Below the pieces are notes generated by a model that saw only the letters and a program-made list of their open reading frames with translations, was not told the origin of the DNA and made no database searches. The translations under genes were made by a program, and so were the position numbers. From Actinomadura craniellae (GTDB lineage Bacteria; Actinomycetota; Actinomycetes; Streptosporangiales; Streptosporangiaceae), in the NCBI RefSeq assembly GCF_003289645.1, contig NZ_QLYX01000005.1:409140-473139 (forward strand): a stretch of 64,000 nucleotides of DNA, given 5' to 3'. The stretch's first letter is position 1. Every line of letters starts with the position of its first letter. Positions 43,483 through 54,234 of this stretch are shown here, one piece after another.

Positions 43483-44660
43483 CACCCCTCCCTCGCCAGC
43501 TGGACGAGCTCGCTGCGCAGGTCCTCGCCGCTGCTGGTGGCGCGCATCCGCTCCAGCGCCTCGCGGGTGGTGTCGTCCAGCTTCTGCGGCACCTGGACCT
43601 CGACCGTCACCAGCAGGTCGCCCTTGGTGCCGTCGCGACGGGTCGCGCCGCGACCGCGGGCGCGGAAGGTGCGCCCGTTGGGGGTGCCCGCCGGGATGCG
43701 CAGGGTGACCGGCAGCCCCCGGTGGGTGGGCACCTTGATCTCGGCGCCCAGCGCCGCCTCGGGGAAGGTCACCGGGACGGTGATCGTCAGGTTGTCGCCG
43801 CTGCGGCCGAAGACCTTGTGCGGGGTGACCTTGATGGTGACGTACAGGTCACCGGCCGGGCCGCCGGCCTCGCCGGGCGCGCCCTTGCCCTTGAGCCGGA
43901 TCTTCTGGCCGTCGCCCACCCCGGCCGGGATGCGCGCCTGGATGGTGCGGGTGCCGACGGCCCGGCCGCTGCCGCTGCACGTCGGGCACGGGTCGTCGAC
44001 AACCAGGCCCCGGCCGCGGCACTCGTGGCACGGCTCGCTGAACCCGAAGCTGCCCAGGTTGCGGGTCTCCTGCCCGGTGCCCTCGCAGGACGGGCAGACC
44101 CGCGGCACGGTGCCGGTCTTGGCCCCGGTGCCCCGGCAACTCGGGCAGGGCGCCTCGCTGGACAGCCGCAGCGGGACGGTCACGCCGTCCAGCGACTCGC
44201 CGAACGACAGGGTCACCTCGGTCTCGACGTCCGCCCCGCGGCGGGCCCGCCGGGTGCCGCCCCCGGTGCGGGTGCCCGTGCCGGAGCGGTTGAACAGCCC
44301 GCCGAAGATGTCGCCGATACGCTCGCCTGCGCCCGCGCCGGCGCCGCCCTGCTGGTTGCCGAACAGGTCGCCGAGGTCGAAGCCGAAGCCGCCGCCCTGC
44401 TGGCCGCCGCGGAACCCGCCGCCGCGGAACAGGGTGCGCGCCTCGTCGTACTCCTTGCGGCGCTTGGTGTCGGAGAGGACGTCGTAGGCCTCGGAGATCT
44501 CCTTGAAGCGCTCCTCGGCGTTGTTGTCGCCCTTGTTGGCGTCCGGGTGGTGCTTGCGGGCCAGCGTCCGGTACGCCTTTTTGATCTCGTCCTGGCTCGC
44601 CGTCTTCGAGACACCGAGGACCTTGTAGTAGTCCTTCTCCAGGTAGTCCTTGGTGCTCAC
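43482..44660 (-). CDS. dnaJ: DnaJ co-chaperone
   Basis: A 392-residue type I Hsp40. The J domain has the HPD motif in [11 protein letters not shown] Gly/Phe-rich region follows with [13 protein letters not shown]. The four zinc repeats are [24 protein letters not shown] and CPTCSGSG. Two C-terminal substrate-binding barrels follow. It stimulates DnaK ATPase and delivers clients. It is separated from grpE by 75 bp with a large hairpin, and it overlaps hspR. Confidence 0.97.
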   Translation of the reverse strand: MSTKDYLEKDYYKVLGVSKTASQDEIKKAYRTLARKHHPDANKGDNNAEERFKEISEAYDVLSDTKRRKEYDEARTLFRGGGFRGGQQGGGFGFDLGDLFGNQQGGAGAGAGERIGDIFGGLFNRSGTGTRTGGGTRRARRGADVETEVTLSFGESLDGVTVPLRLSSEAPCPSCRGTGAKTGTVPRVCPSCEGTGQETRNLGSFGFSEPCHECRGRGLVVDDPCPTCSGSGRAVGTRTIQARIPAGVGDGQKIRLKGKGAPGEAGGPAGDLYVTIKVTPHKVFGRSGDNLTITVPVTFPEAALGAEIKVPTHRGLPVTLRIPAGTPNGRTFRARGRGATRRDGTKGDLLVTVEVQVPQKLDDTTREALERMRATSSGEDLRSELVQLAREG

Positions 44661-44696
44661 GGGGCCCTTCTCTCCAATGCTCGTGTTCGCCTTGCT

Positions 44697-44734
44697 CTTC
44701 CGGGCGGCCCCGCCGTGGCGGGGCCGCCCGGAAG
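44697..44734 (-). terminator. Hairpin between grpE and dnaJ
   Basis: Perfect 17 bp arms CTTCCGGGCGGCCCCGC / GCGGGGCCGCCCGGAAG with a 4-base loop begin 1 bp after the grpE stop. There is no T-run, so it may be a partial terminator or an RNA-processing/stability element that sets the DnaK-GrpE to DnaJ-ClpB ratio. Confidence 0.7.
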
Positions 44735-44735
44735 G

Positions 44736-45344
44736 TCACTCGTCGCCGGTCTCGGTGCCCTCGGTCGCGGCCTCGGGCTCGGCGGGCTCGGCCACCGCGA
44801 CCCGGGCCGGCCGGAGGATCCGCTCGCCGATCCGGTAGCCGGGCTGGAGGATGTCGACGCAGGTCGGCTCGGTGACCTCGGCCGAGTACGAGTGCATCAG
44901 CGCCTCGTGCACGGTCGGGTCGAACGGCTCGCCCTTGTCGCCGAACCGGACCAGCCCGAGCTTGCCCACCGCCGACTCCAGGGACTCGCCGACCGACTTG
45001 AACGCGCCGGTCAGCTCGTCGTGGTCGCGGGCGCGGCCGATGTCGTCGAGGATCGGCAGCAGCTCGCCGAGCACGCTCCCCACCGCCTGCTCGCGGACCG
45101 CGACCCGGTCGCGCTCCACCCGCTTGCGGTAGTTGGCGTACTCGGCCTGCAGGCGCTGCAGGTCGGCGGTGCGCTCGTCGAGCCGTTCCTTGAGGTCGGC
45201 CGCCGCACCGTCGTCCGCGGCGGGCGCGGGCTCGGGAGCGGGTTGCTTGGCCTGCTCCCGGACCTGGCCCGTCTCGGGGTCGATGCGCCGCCGGTCGTTG
45301 ATCACCGGCCCCTCGCGCTCCTCGCCCTCGTCAGGACGACTCAT
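44736..45344 (-). CDS. grpE: GrpE nucleotide exchange factor
   Basis: A 202-residue protein: an acidic N-terminus, a long coiled coil ('LKERLDERTADLQRLQAEYANYRKRVERD') and the C-terminal beta domain ('EPFDPTVHEALMHSYS' and 'VVEVLQPGY'-type end 'CVDILQPGYRIGERILRPARV'). It releases ADP from DnaK. The gene lies 34 bp after dnaK in the same operon. Confidence 0.96.
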   Translation of the reverse strand: MSRPDEGEEREGPVINDRRRIDPETGQVREQAKQPAPEPAPAADDGAAADLKERLDERTADLQRLQAEYANYRKRVERDRVAVREQAVGSVLGELLPILDDIGRARDHDELTGAFKSVGESLESAVGKLGLVRFGDKGEPFDPTVHEALMHSYSAEVTEPTCVDILQPGYRIGERILRPARVAVAEPAEPEAATEGTETGDE

Positions 45345-45378
45345 CGTCGTGCTCCTTTTCTACGAACTCGCCGCCTGG

Positions 45379-47223
<1,845 letters not shown>

Positions 47224-47347
47224 GTCTCTTCGTCCTCCGTCGTTGCTCGGCCGCCCCCCAGGAGGCCGCTTCGCTCGCTGTGGTCACTCGCGGAACGAGT
47301 TCCGTTCTTGTGCAAGGTTGCCGCCAGGAGGGCCTCTTGTCAAATGA

Positions 47348-47368
47348 CTTGAGTCTGCCCGACTCAAC
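47348..47368 (-). promoter_or_regulatory. HAIR element (HspR operator)
   Basis: CTTGAGT-CTGCCCG-ACTCAAC matches the HspR inverted repeat CTTGAGT-N7-ACTCAAG at 13 of 14 positions. It lies upstream of dnaK, where HspR is known to bind in Streptomyces and Mycobacterium. Confidence 0.9.
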
Positions 47369-47505
47369 TTTGCTGACGCTGTCCTCAACAGAACGGCTGA
47401 GCCGATTATTCCGGTTCCCGAGCACCTGAGGTCATCGGTAACGATGGGACGTTCCGTACCACTTCCTGGTGAAACAGCACATCGGAACGGACGGAGGTGC
47501 GGGCG

Positions 47506-48060
47506 GTGGCGGATGACGCGGAACATTTCACCGCGATCTATGACGCCTGCCGACAGCGGGTCTGGGCTTACGCGGTGAGCCGGGCCGGCCGGCAGGTGGC
47601 CGACGAGGTGGTGAGCGAGACCTTCGCGATCGCCTGGCGGCGGCTGGCCGACGTGCCGGACCCGCCGCTGCCCTGGCTGCTCGGCGTGGCGCGCAACGTC
47701 CTGCGCGACAACTTCCGGGCGGAGGTCCGCCGCGAGTCGCTGGCGGCCGAACTGGCCAGCTGGGACGCCGCGGTGCAGGAGGACATCGCCGACCAGGTCG
47801 CCGACCGCCTGGCGATCGTCCGCGCGCTGGCCGCACTGGGCGAGGACGACCGCGAGGTGCTGCTCCTGGTGGCCTGGCAGGGGATGGCGCCACGCGACGC
47901 GGCCCGCGTCCTGGGCTGCTCGGCCACCGCGCTGCGCGTCCGGCTGCACCGCGCCCGCCGCCGGCTGGCCCGGGCCGCCGCCGACCCGCCGCCGGCGGCC
48001 CGGCCCGCCCGCACCGTCACCCCCGCTCCGCTGCGCATTGCCCGAAAGGAAGTGTCATGA
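47506..48060 (+). CDS. ECF-type sigma-70 family factor, module 1
   Basis: A 184-residue sigma factor. Region 2 is 'FTAIYDACRQRVWAYAVSR...EVVSETFAIAWRRL'. Region 4 is 'DREVLLLVAWQGMAPRDAARVLGCSATALRVRLHRARRRL'. The GTG at 47506 has GGAGG 8 bases upstream; GTG at 47497 is the alternative. The stop overlaps the start of a CU044_5270 protein (ATGA), so the two are translationally coupled, as sigma/anti-sigma pairs are. Confidence 0.9.
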   Translation: MADDAEHFTAIYDACRQRVWAYAVSRAGRQVADEVVSETFAIAWRRLADVPDPPLPWLLGVARNVLRDNFRAEVRRESLAAELASWDAAVQEDIADQVADRLAIVRALAALGEDDREVLLLVAWQGMAPRDAARVLGCSATALRVRLHRARRRLARAAADPPPAARPARTVTPAPLRIARKEVS

Positions 48061-49220
48061 CCCGCGATGTGATGCGCCGGCTGGCCGAGGCCCGCCCCGC
48101 CCACCTGGACCCCGACGCCCCCGTCGACGAGGGCACCCGCCGCGCGGAGCTCGCCCGCGCCACGTACGGCGCCCAGGCGTCGTCCGCCGCCCGGGGCCGG
48201 GCCCGGGGCGGCCGGCGGCTGCGCTGGGGCCTGGCCGGGGTCGCGGTGGCGACCGGCGCCGCCGTGGCGCTCGCCGTCCTGCCGGACGACTCCGCCGTCG
48301 CCCCCCGTGACGGCGGATCGGGCGGGGCGCCGGTGGTGGCGCTGGACGCGCGGACGATCCTGCTCACCGCCGCCGACCGGGCGGCGGCGCAACCCGACCG
48401 GCCCGGCCGGTACTGGCACACCGTGCGGGTGGGCAGCGGCGCCTACCGGGTCAAGTCGCCGGGCGGCGACTACACGATCGTGACGCGGAGCGAGCAGAAA
48501 GCCTGGACCCCGTTCACCCCCGGGAACCACGGCTGGAGCGGTTCCCGGGACCTGGGCGCCGTCCCGGCCACCCCGGCCGACGAGGCCGCCTGGCGGCGGG
48601 CCGGCGCGCCGAGCGAGCTCACCGTCCAGGTGGGCGGGAGGAAGGCGTCGGGCCCGGTGCGGCTGAAGCCGATGCCGGTGTCCACCCGCCCGGGCGAGGA
48701 GCGGATCGAGCGCCACCCGCTGGTCGGCGGCGACAAGGTGTTCTGGCTGGGCCGCAACGTCACCATGAAGGACCTGCGCACCCTGCCGGACACCCCGGCC
48801 GCGCTGAAGAAGTGGCTGCTGCGCTCCTACGCGGGCCACGGCACCGAGACCACCGACCAGAAGATGTCGTCGGACGACTGGCTGTTCACCGTGACGACCG
48901 GGCTGATCATCGACATGCCGGTGACGCCGGCGACCCGCGCCGCGGCCTTCCGGATGCTCGCCGACCTGAAGACCGTCCGGGCGCTCGGCACGGTCAAGGA
49001 CGCGCGGGGCCGCTCCGGCAGCGCGGTGGCCGTCACCGAGCGGACGCCCAACGGCACCTTCCAGCACCGCCTGATCATCGACCCGGCCACCGCCCGCCCG
49101 CTGGCCGACGAGCGGGTCCTCATCAAGGGCGCGGGCATGTCCGCGAAACTGCCCACCGGGACGGTCGTCTTCTCCACGGTCGTGCTCGGCAACGGCTGGA
49201 CGGACGCCGCTCCGCGCTGA
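48057..49220 (+). CDS. CU044_5270-family membrane protein, module 1
   Basis: A 387-residue protein with a ~55-residue basic cytoplasmic start, one transmembrane helix (about residues 58-78) and a large extracytoplasmic domain containing 'DARTILLTAADRAA', 'PGRYWHTVR' and 'PATRAAAFRMLADL'. This is the CU044_5270 family, found beside ECF sigma factors. The topology suits an anti-sigma factor with an outside sensor, but no zinc anti-sigma motif is seen, so that role is inference. Confidence 0.8.
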   Translation: MTRDVMRRLAEARPAHLDPDAPVDEGTRRAELARATYGAQASSAARGRARGGRRLRWGLAGVAVATGAAVALAVLPDDSAVAPRDGGSGGAPVVALDARTILLTAADRAAAQPDRPGRYWHTVRVGSGAYRVKSPGGDYTIVTRSEQKAWTPFTPGNHGWSGSRDLGAVPATPADEAAWRRAGAPSELTVQVGGRKASGPVRLKPMPVSTRPGEERIERHPLVGGDKVFWLGRNVTMKDLRTLPDTPAALKKWLLRSYAGHGTETTDQKMSSDDWLFTVTTGLIIDMPVTPATRAAAFRMLADLKTVRALGTVKDARGRSGSAVAVTERTPNGTFQHRLIIDPATARPLADERVLIKGAGMSAKLPTGTVVFSTVVLGNGWTDAAPR

Positions 49221-49238
49221 CCCGTCCCGCCCTTCGAG

Positions 49239-49267
49239 GGGGCGCCGGCCCGTGAGGCCGGCGCCCC
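49239..49267 (+). terminator. Terminator of sigma module 1
   Basis: Perfect 12 bp arms GGGGCGCCGGCC / GGCCGGCGCCCC with a 5-base loop, followed by TTCC. It separates the two sigma modules. Confidence 0.85.
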
Positions 49268-49355
49268 TTCCGGCGTGAAAGCGGGGGGCACCATCGGGGG
49301 ATACACGGTGACCGCGTCCGCGCCACGAAAGGGCACCGATGCCAGGAAGACCGCA

Positions 49356-49940
49356 GTGACCGCCCCGCCCCGGGCGGACGACTCCGCCGCGATCCGGCTG
49401 TCGCGGGACGAACCGGAACGCTTCGGCGAGATCTTCGACGCCCACTTCGCCGAGATCCACCGCTACGTCGCCGCCCGGCTGGGCCGGGACGCGGCCGAGG
49501 ACGTGGTCGCCGAGACCTTCCTCATCGCGTTCCGCAAGCGGGAGAGCTACGACGCCGACCGCGCGGCCGTCCGCACCTGGCTGTACGGCATCGCCACCAA
49601 CCTGGTGAGCAAGCACCGCCGCACCGAGATCCGCGCGCTGCGGGCGCTCGGCCGCAGCGGCCCCGACCGGCCCGCGGCGTCCCCCGAGGAGCGGGTGCTC
49701 GACGAGGTCAGCGCCCGGCGGCTGCGTCCCGAACTGGCGGCGGCGATCGCCGGGCTGGGCCCGGGCGACCGGGACGTGCTGCTGCTCGTCGCGCTGGCCG
49801 GGCTGCGCCACGACGAGATCGCGACCGTGCTGGGCATCCCGTACGGCACGGTCGGCTCCCGGCTGAACCGGGCGAGGAAGAAACTGCGCACCGTGCTGGG
49901 CGGCGCCGACCCGATGCAGGAGGAGAACGACCGTGGATGA
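49356..49940 (+). CDS. ECF-type sigma-70 family factor, module 2
   Basis: A 194-residue sigma factor. Region 2 is 'FGEIFDAHFAEIHRYVAARLG...EDVVAETFLIAFRKR'. Region 4 is 'DRDVLLLVALAGLRHDEIATVLGIPYGTVGSRLNRARKKL'. The GTG at 49356 has AGGAAGA upstream; an in-frame GTG at 49275 would add 27 residues without homology. It overlaps the next gene by 8 bp. It is not closely similar to the factor of module 1, so the modules are not a recent duplication. Confidence 0.9.
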   Translation: MTAPPRADDSAAIRLSRDEPERFGEIFDAHFAEIHRYVAARLGRDAAEDVVAETFLIAFRKRESYDADRAAVRTWLYGIATNLVSKHRRTEIRALRALGRSGPDRPAASPEERVLDEVSARRLRPELAAAIAGLGPGDRDVLLLVALAGLRHDEIATVLGIPYGTVGSRLNRARKKLRTVLGGADPMQEENDRG

Positions 49941-51039
49941 CCTCGCGATGGTGCGCGAACTGTACGGGGAGACCCCGGCCGACCCGGAGCTGCGGGAGCG
50001 GGTCCGCGTCCGGCTCACCGAACCGGCCCGCCCGCGCCGCCGGGTGAAGGCGACGTTCGGGCTGGGCCTCGCCGCCGCCGCGACCGCCGCCGCGCTGGCC
50101 GGCGGGACCCTGCTGTCCGGCGGCGCCCCCGCGGCGCCCCCGCGCGAGACCACCGCGGCACAGCCGATGGACGCGCGGACGGTCCTGCTGGCGGCGGCCG
50201 ACAACGCCGCCCGGGAGAAGCCCGGCCGCTACTGGCGGCTGCACACCACCGGCGGGCAGTCGTACCGGGTGGACGGCTACACGATCGAGGGTTACCGCTG
50301 GGAGACCGACGCGTGGACGGCCCGCTCGACGGACGAGCCCGACCTGTACTTCGACCGGGACCTGCCCACCCGGCCGCTGACGGCCGCGGACGCGGCCGCC
50401 TGGCGCGCGGCCGGATCGCCGACCACCTGGCGGGTGAGTTCCAACGGTGACCCGAGAGTGCTCACCACGCGGTCCACCGGCTGGCGCTACGGGCGCGCCA
50501 CACCCGGTAAGAAGAAGCGGATCCGGGAGGACATGCGCAAGGCCTGCGCGGGATCCAGGCTGAAGGACGCCCCGCAGTGCGTCTCGCCGCAGGAGGCCGA
50601 TCGGTTCGCGGCGGACCCGGCGCGCCTCAAGGAGATGCTCGCCGCGCGGCCGCCGCGGGGGCTGGAGGGGGAGGCGGCGCGCGTCGACATGCTCCGGATC
50701 TTCACTTTCCTGACCGACAAACCCGCCACGCCCGCGGTGCGGGCGGCGGCCTTCCGGCTGCTGGTGGAGACGCCTGGGATCCGGCTGGTCGGCCCGGTCC
50801 GGGACGCCGCGGGCCGGCCGGGGGTCGCGCTGGCCGCGCGCGGCACCATGCGGGAGGGCAGCGGCACCGTCTACGACCAGCAGATCATCCTGGATCCAAA
50901 GACCTACCGGATCCTCGGCGAGCAGCGGGTCGTGGTGCGGGCGGGCGGTTCGATGGCCGGGATGTCCCCGGGCACCGTGCTGAGCCGCACCCTGGTGCAT
51001 CGGGTGGGGTGGACCGACGAGCGGCCCCGGCACCCCTGA
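49933..51039 (+). CDS. CU044_5270-family membrane protein, module 2
   Basis: A 368-residue protein that starts with GTG inside the sigma gene. It has one transmembrane helix at about residues 41-62 and an extracytoplasmic domain with 'DARTVLLAAADNAA', 'PGRYWRLHT' and 'PAVRAAAFRLLVETPGI'. These match the motifs of the module 1 protein in the same order. A pair of Cys residues (about 212 and 221) is found only here. Presumed partner of the module 2 sigma factor. Confidence 0.8.
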   Translation: MDDLAMVRELYGETPADPELRERVRVRLTEPARPRRRVKATFGLGLAAAATAAALAGGTLLSGGAPAAPPRETTAAQPMDARTVLLAAADNAAREKPGRYWRLHTTGGQSYRVDGYTIEGYRWETDAWTARSTDEPDLYFDRDLPTRPLTAADAAAWRAAGSPTTWRVSSNGDPRVLTTRSTGWRYGRATPGKKKRIREDMRKACAGSRLKDAPQCVSPQEADRFAADPARLKEMLAARPPRGLEGEAARVDMLRIFTFLTDKPATPAVRAAAFRLLVETPGIRLVGPVRDAAGRPGVALAARGTMREGSGTVYDQQIILDPKTYRILGEQRVVVRAGGSMAGMSPGTVLSRTLVHRVGWTDERPRHP

Positions 51040-51047
51040 TCGGCCGG

Positions 51048-51076
51048 AGAGCCGGGCGCCGCGGGCGCCCGGCTCT
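51048..51076 (+). terminator. Terminator of sigma module 2
   Basis: Perfect 13 bp arms AGAGCCGGGCGCC / GGCGCCCGGCTCT with a 3-base loop, followed by TTG. Confidence 0.88.
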
Positions 51077-51161
51077 TTGCGCGTTCACAACCGGAGCGCG
51101 TTTTGGCTGTTCGCGCGCCCGGAGGTATGCCTGAGTGTGACGAGTCCGTAGCGGGCAAAAG

Positions 51162-51175
51162 CTACTAGCCAGTAG
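51162..51175. promoter_or_regulatory. Operator candidate CTACT-AGCC-AGTAG
   Basis: A perfect 5-4-5 inverted repeat in AT-richer DNA about 80 bp before the Fe-S reductase start. It may overlap its promoter. Confidence 0.45.
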
Positions 51176-51255
51176 TATTCAGCCCCCGGATCAGGGGCCG
51201 TGCGTCGCGAGCCCTACTCTGACAGCCGACGCCCGTACCCCAGGAGGACGGAACC

Positions 51256-53400
51256 TTGCAGTACGCGCTCACGTTGATCGTCGGGCTCGCCGGTGCGGCG
51301 GTGACGCTCGTCCTGGCCGGCCGGCGAATCCTGTTCCTGTGGAAGTTGTTCCGCACCGGCCAGCCCGACCCCGAACGGGTCCTCCAGGTCAAGCGCGACC
51401 CGAAGGCCGATGTCGAAGGCCAGGTCGTGGAGGTCTTCGGCCAGCGCAAGCTGCTGAAGTGGACGGTGGCGGGGCTCGCCCACTTCTTCGTCATGTGGGC
51501 CTTCATCCTGCTGATCACCGTCTACCTGGAGGCGGGTGTCCAGCTGCTCTTCGGGCTGCACGCGCACATCCCCTTCATCCAGACATGGCCTCCGATCGGG
51601 TTCGTCCAGGACTTCATCGCCGTGATGTGCCTGGCCGGCCTGGCCACCTTCACCGGGATCCGGATCAAGAACTCGCCGAAGAAGCTCGACCGCAGGTCCC
51701 GCTTCAAGGGCTCGCACACCAGCGGCGCCTGGCTCATCCTGTTCATGATCTTCAACGTGATCTGGACGATGTTCTTCTTCCGCGGCGCCGAGGTCGCCAA
51801 CGAGAACTTCAGCTACGGCAAGGCCGCGTTCGCCTCCCACGGCGTCGGCCAGCTCATGAAGAACATCGGCGAGCCCGAGTCCGGCACCATGGTCGCCGTC
51901 GAGGCCGTCGGGCTGCTGCTGCACATCGGCGTGGCGCTGGCGTTCCTGGTCATCGTGGTGAACTCCAAGCACCTGCACATCTTCCTGGCCCCGCTGAACG
52001 TCATGTTCAAGCGCCGCCCCGACGGCCTGGGCGCCCTCCTGCCGATGATGAGCAACGGCAAGCCGCTGGACTTCGAGGAGGCCGACCCCGACGAGGACAC
52101 CTTCGGCCGCGGCAAGATCGAGGACTTCACCTGGAAGGGCTTCCTCGACATGACGACCTGCACCGAGTGCGGGCGTTGCCAGTCGCAGTGCCCGGCCTGG
52201 AACACCGGCAAGCCGCTGTCGCCGAAGATGGTCATCCTGGAACTGCGCGACCACGCCTTCGCCAAGGCCCCGTACATGCTCGCCACCGAGGAGGAGCGCG
52301 AGAAGTTCACCGACGAGCAGAAGCTCGCCATGGAGGTGGACAAGGAGCTCGTCGGCGACGAGGGCGTCATCCACCCCGACGTGCTGTGGTCCTGCACCAA
52401 CTGCGGGGCGTGCGTCGAGCAGTGCCCGGTCGACATCGAGCACATCGACCACATCCTCGACATGCGCCGCTTCCAGGTGATGATCGAGTCGTCGTTCCCG
52501 TCCGAGGCGGGCGTGATGCTCAAGAACCTGGAGAACAAGGGCAACCCGTGGGGGATGTCCGAGATGAAGCGGCTCGAATGGATCGAGGACCTGGACTTCG
52601 AGGTCGAGGTCGTCGACGACAAGCTGCCCGAGGGCACCGAATACCTGTTCTGGGTGGGCTGCGCCGGCGCCCTGGAGGACCGGGCGAAGAAGACCACCAA
52701 GGCCGTCGCCGAACTGCTGCACATCGCGGGCGTGAAGTTCGCGGTGCTCGGCCCGATGGAGGCGTGCACCGGTGACCCGGCCCGCCGGCTGGGCATGGAG
52801 TTCGTCTTCCAGATGCTCGGCCAGCAGAACGTCGAGACGCTGAACGACGCGGGCGTCAAGAAGATCGTGGCGACCTGCCCGCACTGCTTCAACACGCTGG
52901 CCAACGAGTACCCGCAGATCGGCGGGAACTACGAGGTCGTCCACCACACCCAGCTGCTCGCCAAGCTGGTCGAGGAGGGCAAGCTCACCCCGGTCACCCC
53001 GATCGAGGAGAAGATCACCTACCACGACCCCTGCTTCCTGGGCCGGCACAACAAGGTCTACAAGCAGCCGCGCGACATCATGGCCACGGTCCCGGGCGTG
53101 CAGACCCAGGAGATGCACCGGCACAAGGACCGCGGCTTCTGCTGCGGCGCCGGCGGCGCCCGGATGTGGATGGAAGAGCGGATCGGCAAGCGCATCAACA
53201 CCGAGCGGGTGGACGAGGCGCTGGGCACCGACCCCGACACCGTCTCCACGGCCTGCCCGTTCTGCCTGGTCATGCTGGGCGACGCCATCAACGAGAAGAA
53301 GAACTCCGGGGACGCCAAGGAGTCCCTGGAGGTCGTCGACGTCTCCCAGTTGCTGATCAGGTCGGTCAAGGGCGAGAAGGAGCCCGCGGCGGCCGAGTGA
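51256..53400 (+). CDS. EtfD-like membrane Fe-S oxidoreductase
   Basis: A 714-residue protein. About five to six transmembrane helices in residues 1-245 are followed by two [4Fe-4S] motifs, CTECGRCQSQCP and CTNCGACVEQCP. Two CCG domains come next ('WVGCAG', 'TCPHCFN', 'HDPCFLGRHN', 'FCCGAGGARMW'). The layout matches mycobacterial Rv0338c/EtfD, which passes electrons from electron-transfer flavoprotein to menaquinone in fatty acid beta-oxidation. It is shorter than the ~880-residue EtfD, mainly at the C-terminus. It starts with TTG at 51256 behind AGGAGG. No etfAB lies nearby. Confidence 0.85.
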   Translation: MQYALTLIVGLAGAAVTLVLAGRRILFLWKLFRTGQPDPERVLQVKRDPKADVEGQVVEVFGQRKLLKWTVAGLAHFFVMWAFILLITVYLEAGVQLLFGLHAHIPFIQTWPPIGFVQDFIAVMCLAGLATFTGIRIKNSPKKLDRRSRFKGSHTSGAWLILFMIFNVIWTMFFFRGAEVANENFSYGKAAFASHGVGQLMKNIGEPESGTMVAVEAVGLLLHIGVALAFLVIVVNSKHLHIFLAPLNVMFKRRPDGLGALLPMMSNGKPLDFEEADPDEDTFGRGKIEDFTWKGFLDMTTCTECGRCQSQCPAWNTGKPLSPKMVILELRDHAFAKAPYMLATEEEREKFTDEQKLAMEVDKELVGDEGVIHPDVLWSCTNCGACVEQCPVDIEHIDHILDMRRFQVMIESSFPSEAGVMLKNLENKGNPWGMSEMKRLEWIEDLDFEVEVVDDKLPEGTEYLFWVGCAGALEDRAKKTTKAVAELLHIAGVKFAVLGPMEACTGDPARRLGMEFVFQMLGQQNVETLNDAGVKKIVATCPHCFNTLANEYPQIGGNYEVVHHTQLLAKLVEEGKLTPVTPIEEKITYHDPCFLGRHNKVYKQPRDIMATVPGVQTQEMHRHKDRGFCCGAGGARMWMEERIGKRINTERVDEALGTDPDTVSTACPFCLVMLGDAINEKKNSGDAKESLEVVDVSQLLIRSVKGEKEPAAAE

Positions 53401-53405
53401 GCATC

Positions 53406-53437
53406 CGGTGGGAGGCCCCGGCCGGGGCCTCCCACCG
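53406..53437. terminator. Bidirectional terminator, 32 bp perfect palindrome
   Basis: CGGTGGGAGGCCCCGG and its exact reverse complement meet without a loop between the convergent Fe-S reductase and the gene ending at 53455. Confidence 0.88.
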
Positions 53438-53454
53438 CGCCGGGCACGGGCCGG

Positions 53455-54234
53455 TCAGGGACCCCGCGGCGGCCGGACGGCCGGCGCGGTGGACGCGGTC
53501 CCGGGCAGCAGGTCCTCCGGCCCGGTGATGCGGTAGCCGTCGCAGTCGAGCGCCACCCCGGCACAGTTCTCGGCGACGGCCAGCGCCGCCGCCGCGATCT
53601 CCCGGGCCGAGCCGTGGCCGTCCGCCGCCGCCCCGGCGAGCTCGCAGCCCACCAGCGCGGGCCGGTCGCGCAGCGGGCCCAGCGCGTGCGGCCGGGCGCG
53701 GGCCTCCCGGACCAGGGCCGTGAAGCGCGCCGTGGCGTAGACCTCCAGCCCCGCCGTGGCCACCGGGCTGTGGGCGACCCCCGCGTAGGTGTCGATCCCC
53801 TCCGGGCGGTCGTGCACCGGCCCGCCGTGCCGCACCAGCAGCGCCGCCAGTTCGGTGGGGCCCGGACGGGCGGGCAGGTAGACGGTGGCGGTGAGGTGGT
53901 CGGCGTCCCGGCCGCGCTGGGCCCGCCCGTCGCGCAACCAGCGCCCGCCCAGCCGGTGCGCCAGGCCCGGCAGCGCGGGCGCGCCGCCCGTGGCGACGTA
54001 CGCGGCCCGCCAGTCGCCCTCCAGCCCGGCGCGCCGGGCCAGGCCGGGCGGCGGCGCGACGGGGCCGTACAGCGCCAGCCCGGCCGCGGACCGGAGCATG
54101 CCGTCGCCGGGTTCGGTGTCCGGGTGGAACAGCCGGACGGTCTCCAGCATCCGCCCAGGGTCGGGCGCGTCGGGCAGGAGCAGGGTCGGGGCGCGCCGGA
54201 TCCGGCGACTACGTCTGTCGATGAGTCCGATCAC
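53455..54234 (-). CDS. Hypothetical protein
   Basis: A 259-residue protein when read from the GTG at 54234. No signal peptide or membrane helix is evident. Segments such as 'HLTATVYLPARPGPTELAALLVRHGGPV' and 'CAGVALDCDGYRITGPEDLLPG' are conserved-looking, but no family is recognised. The start is uncertain; the ATG at 54150 would give a shorter protein. Codon use fits the genome, which supports it being a real gene. Confidence 0.55.
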   Translation of the reverse strand: MIGLIDRRSRRIRRAPTLLLPDAPDPGRMLETVRLFHPDTEPGDGMLRSAAGLALYGPVAPPPGLARRAGLEGDWRAAYVATGGAPALPGLAHRLGGRWLRDGRAQRGRDADHLTATVYLPARPGPTELAALLVRHGGPVHDRPEGIDTYAGVAHSPVATAGLEVYATARFTALVREARARPHALGPLRDRPALVGCELAGAAADGHGSAREIAAAALAVAENCAGVALDCDGYRITGPEDLLPGTASTAPAVRPPRGP

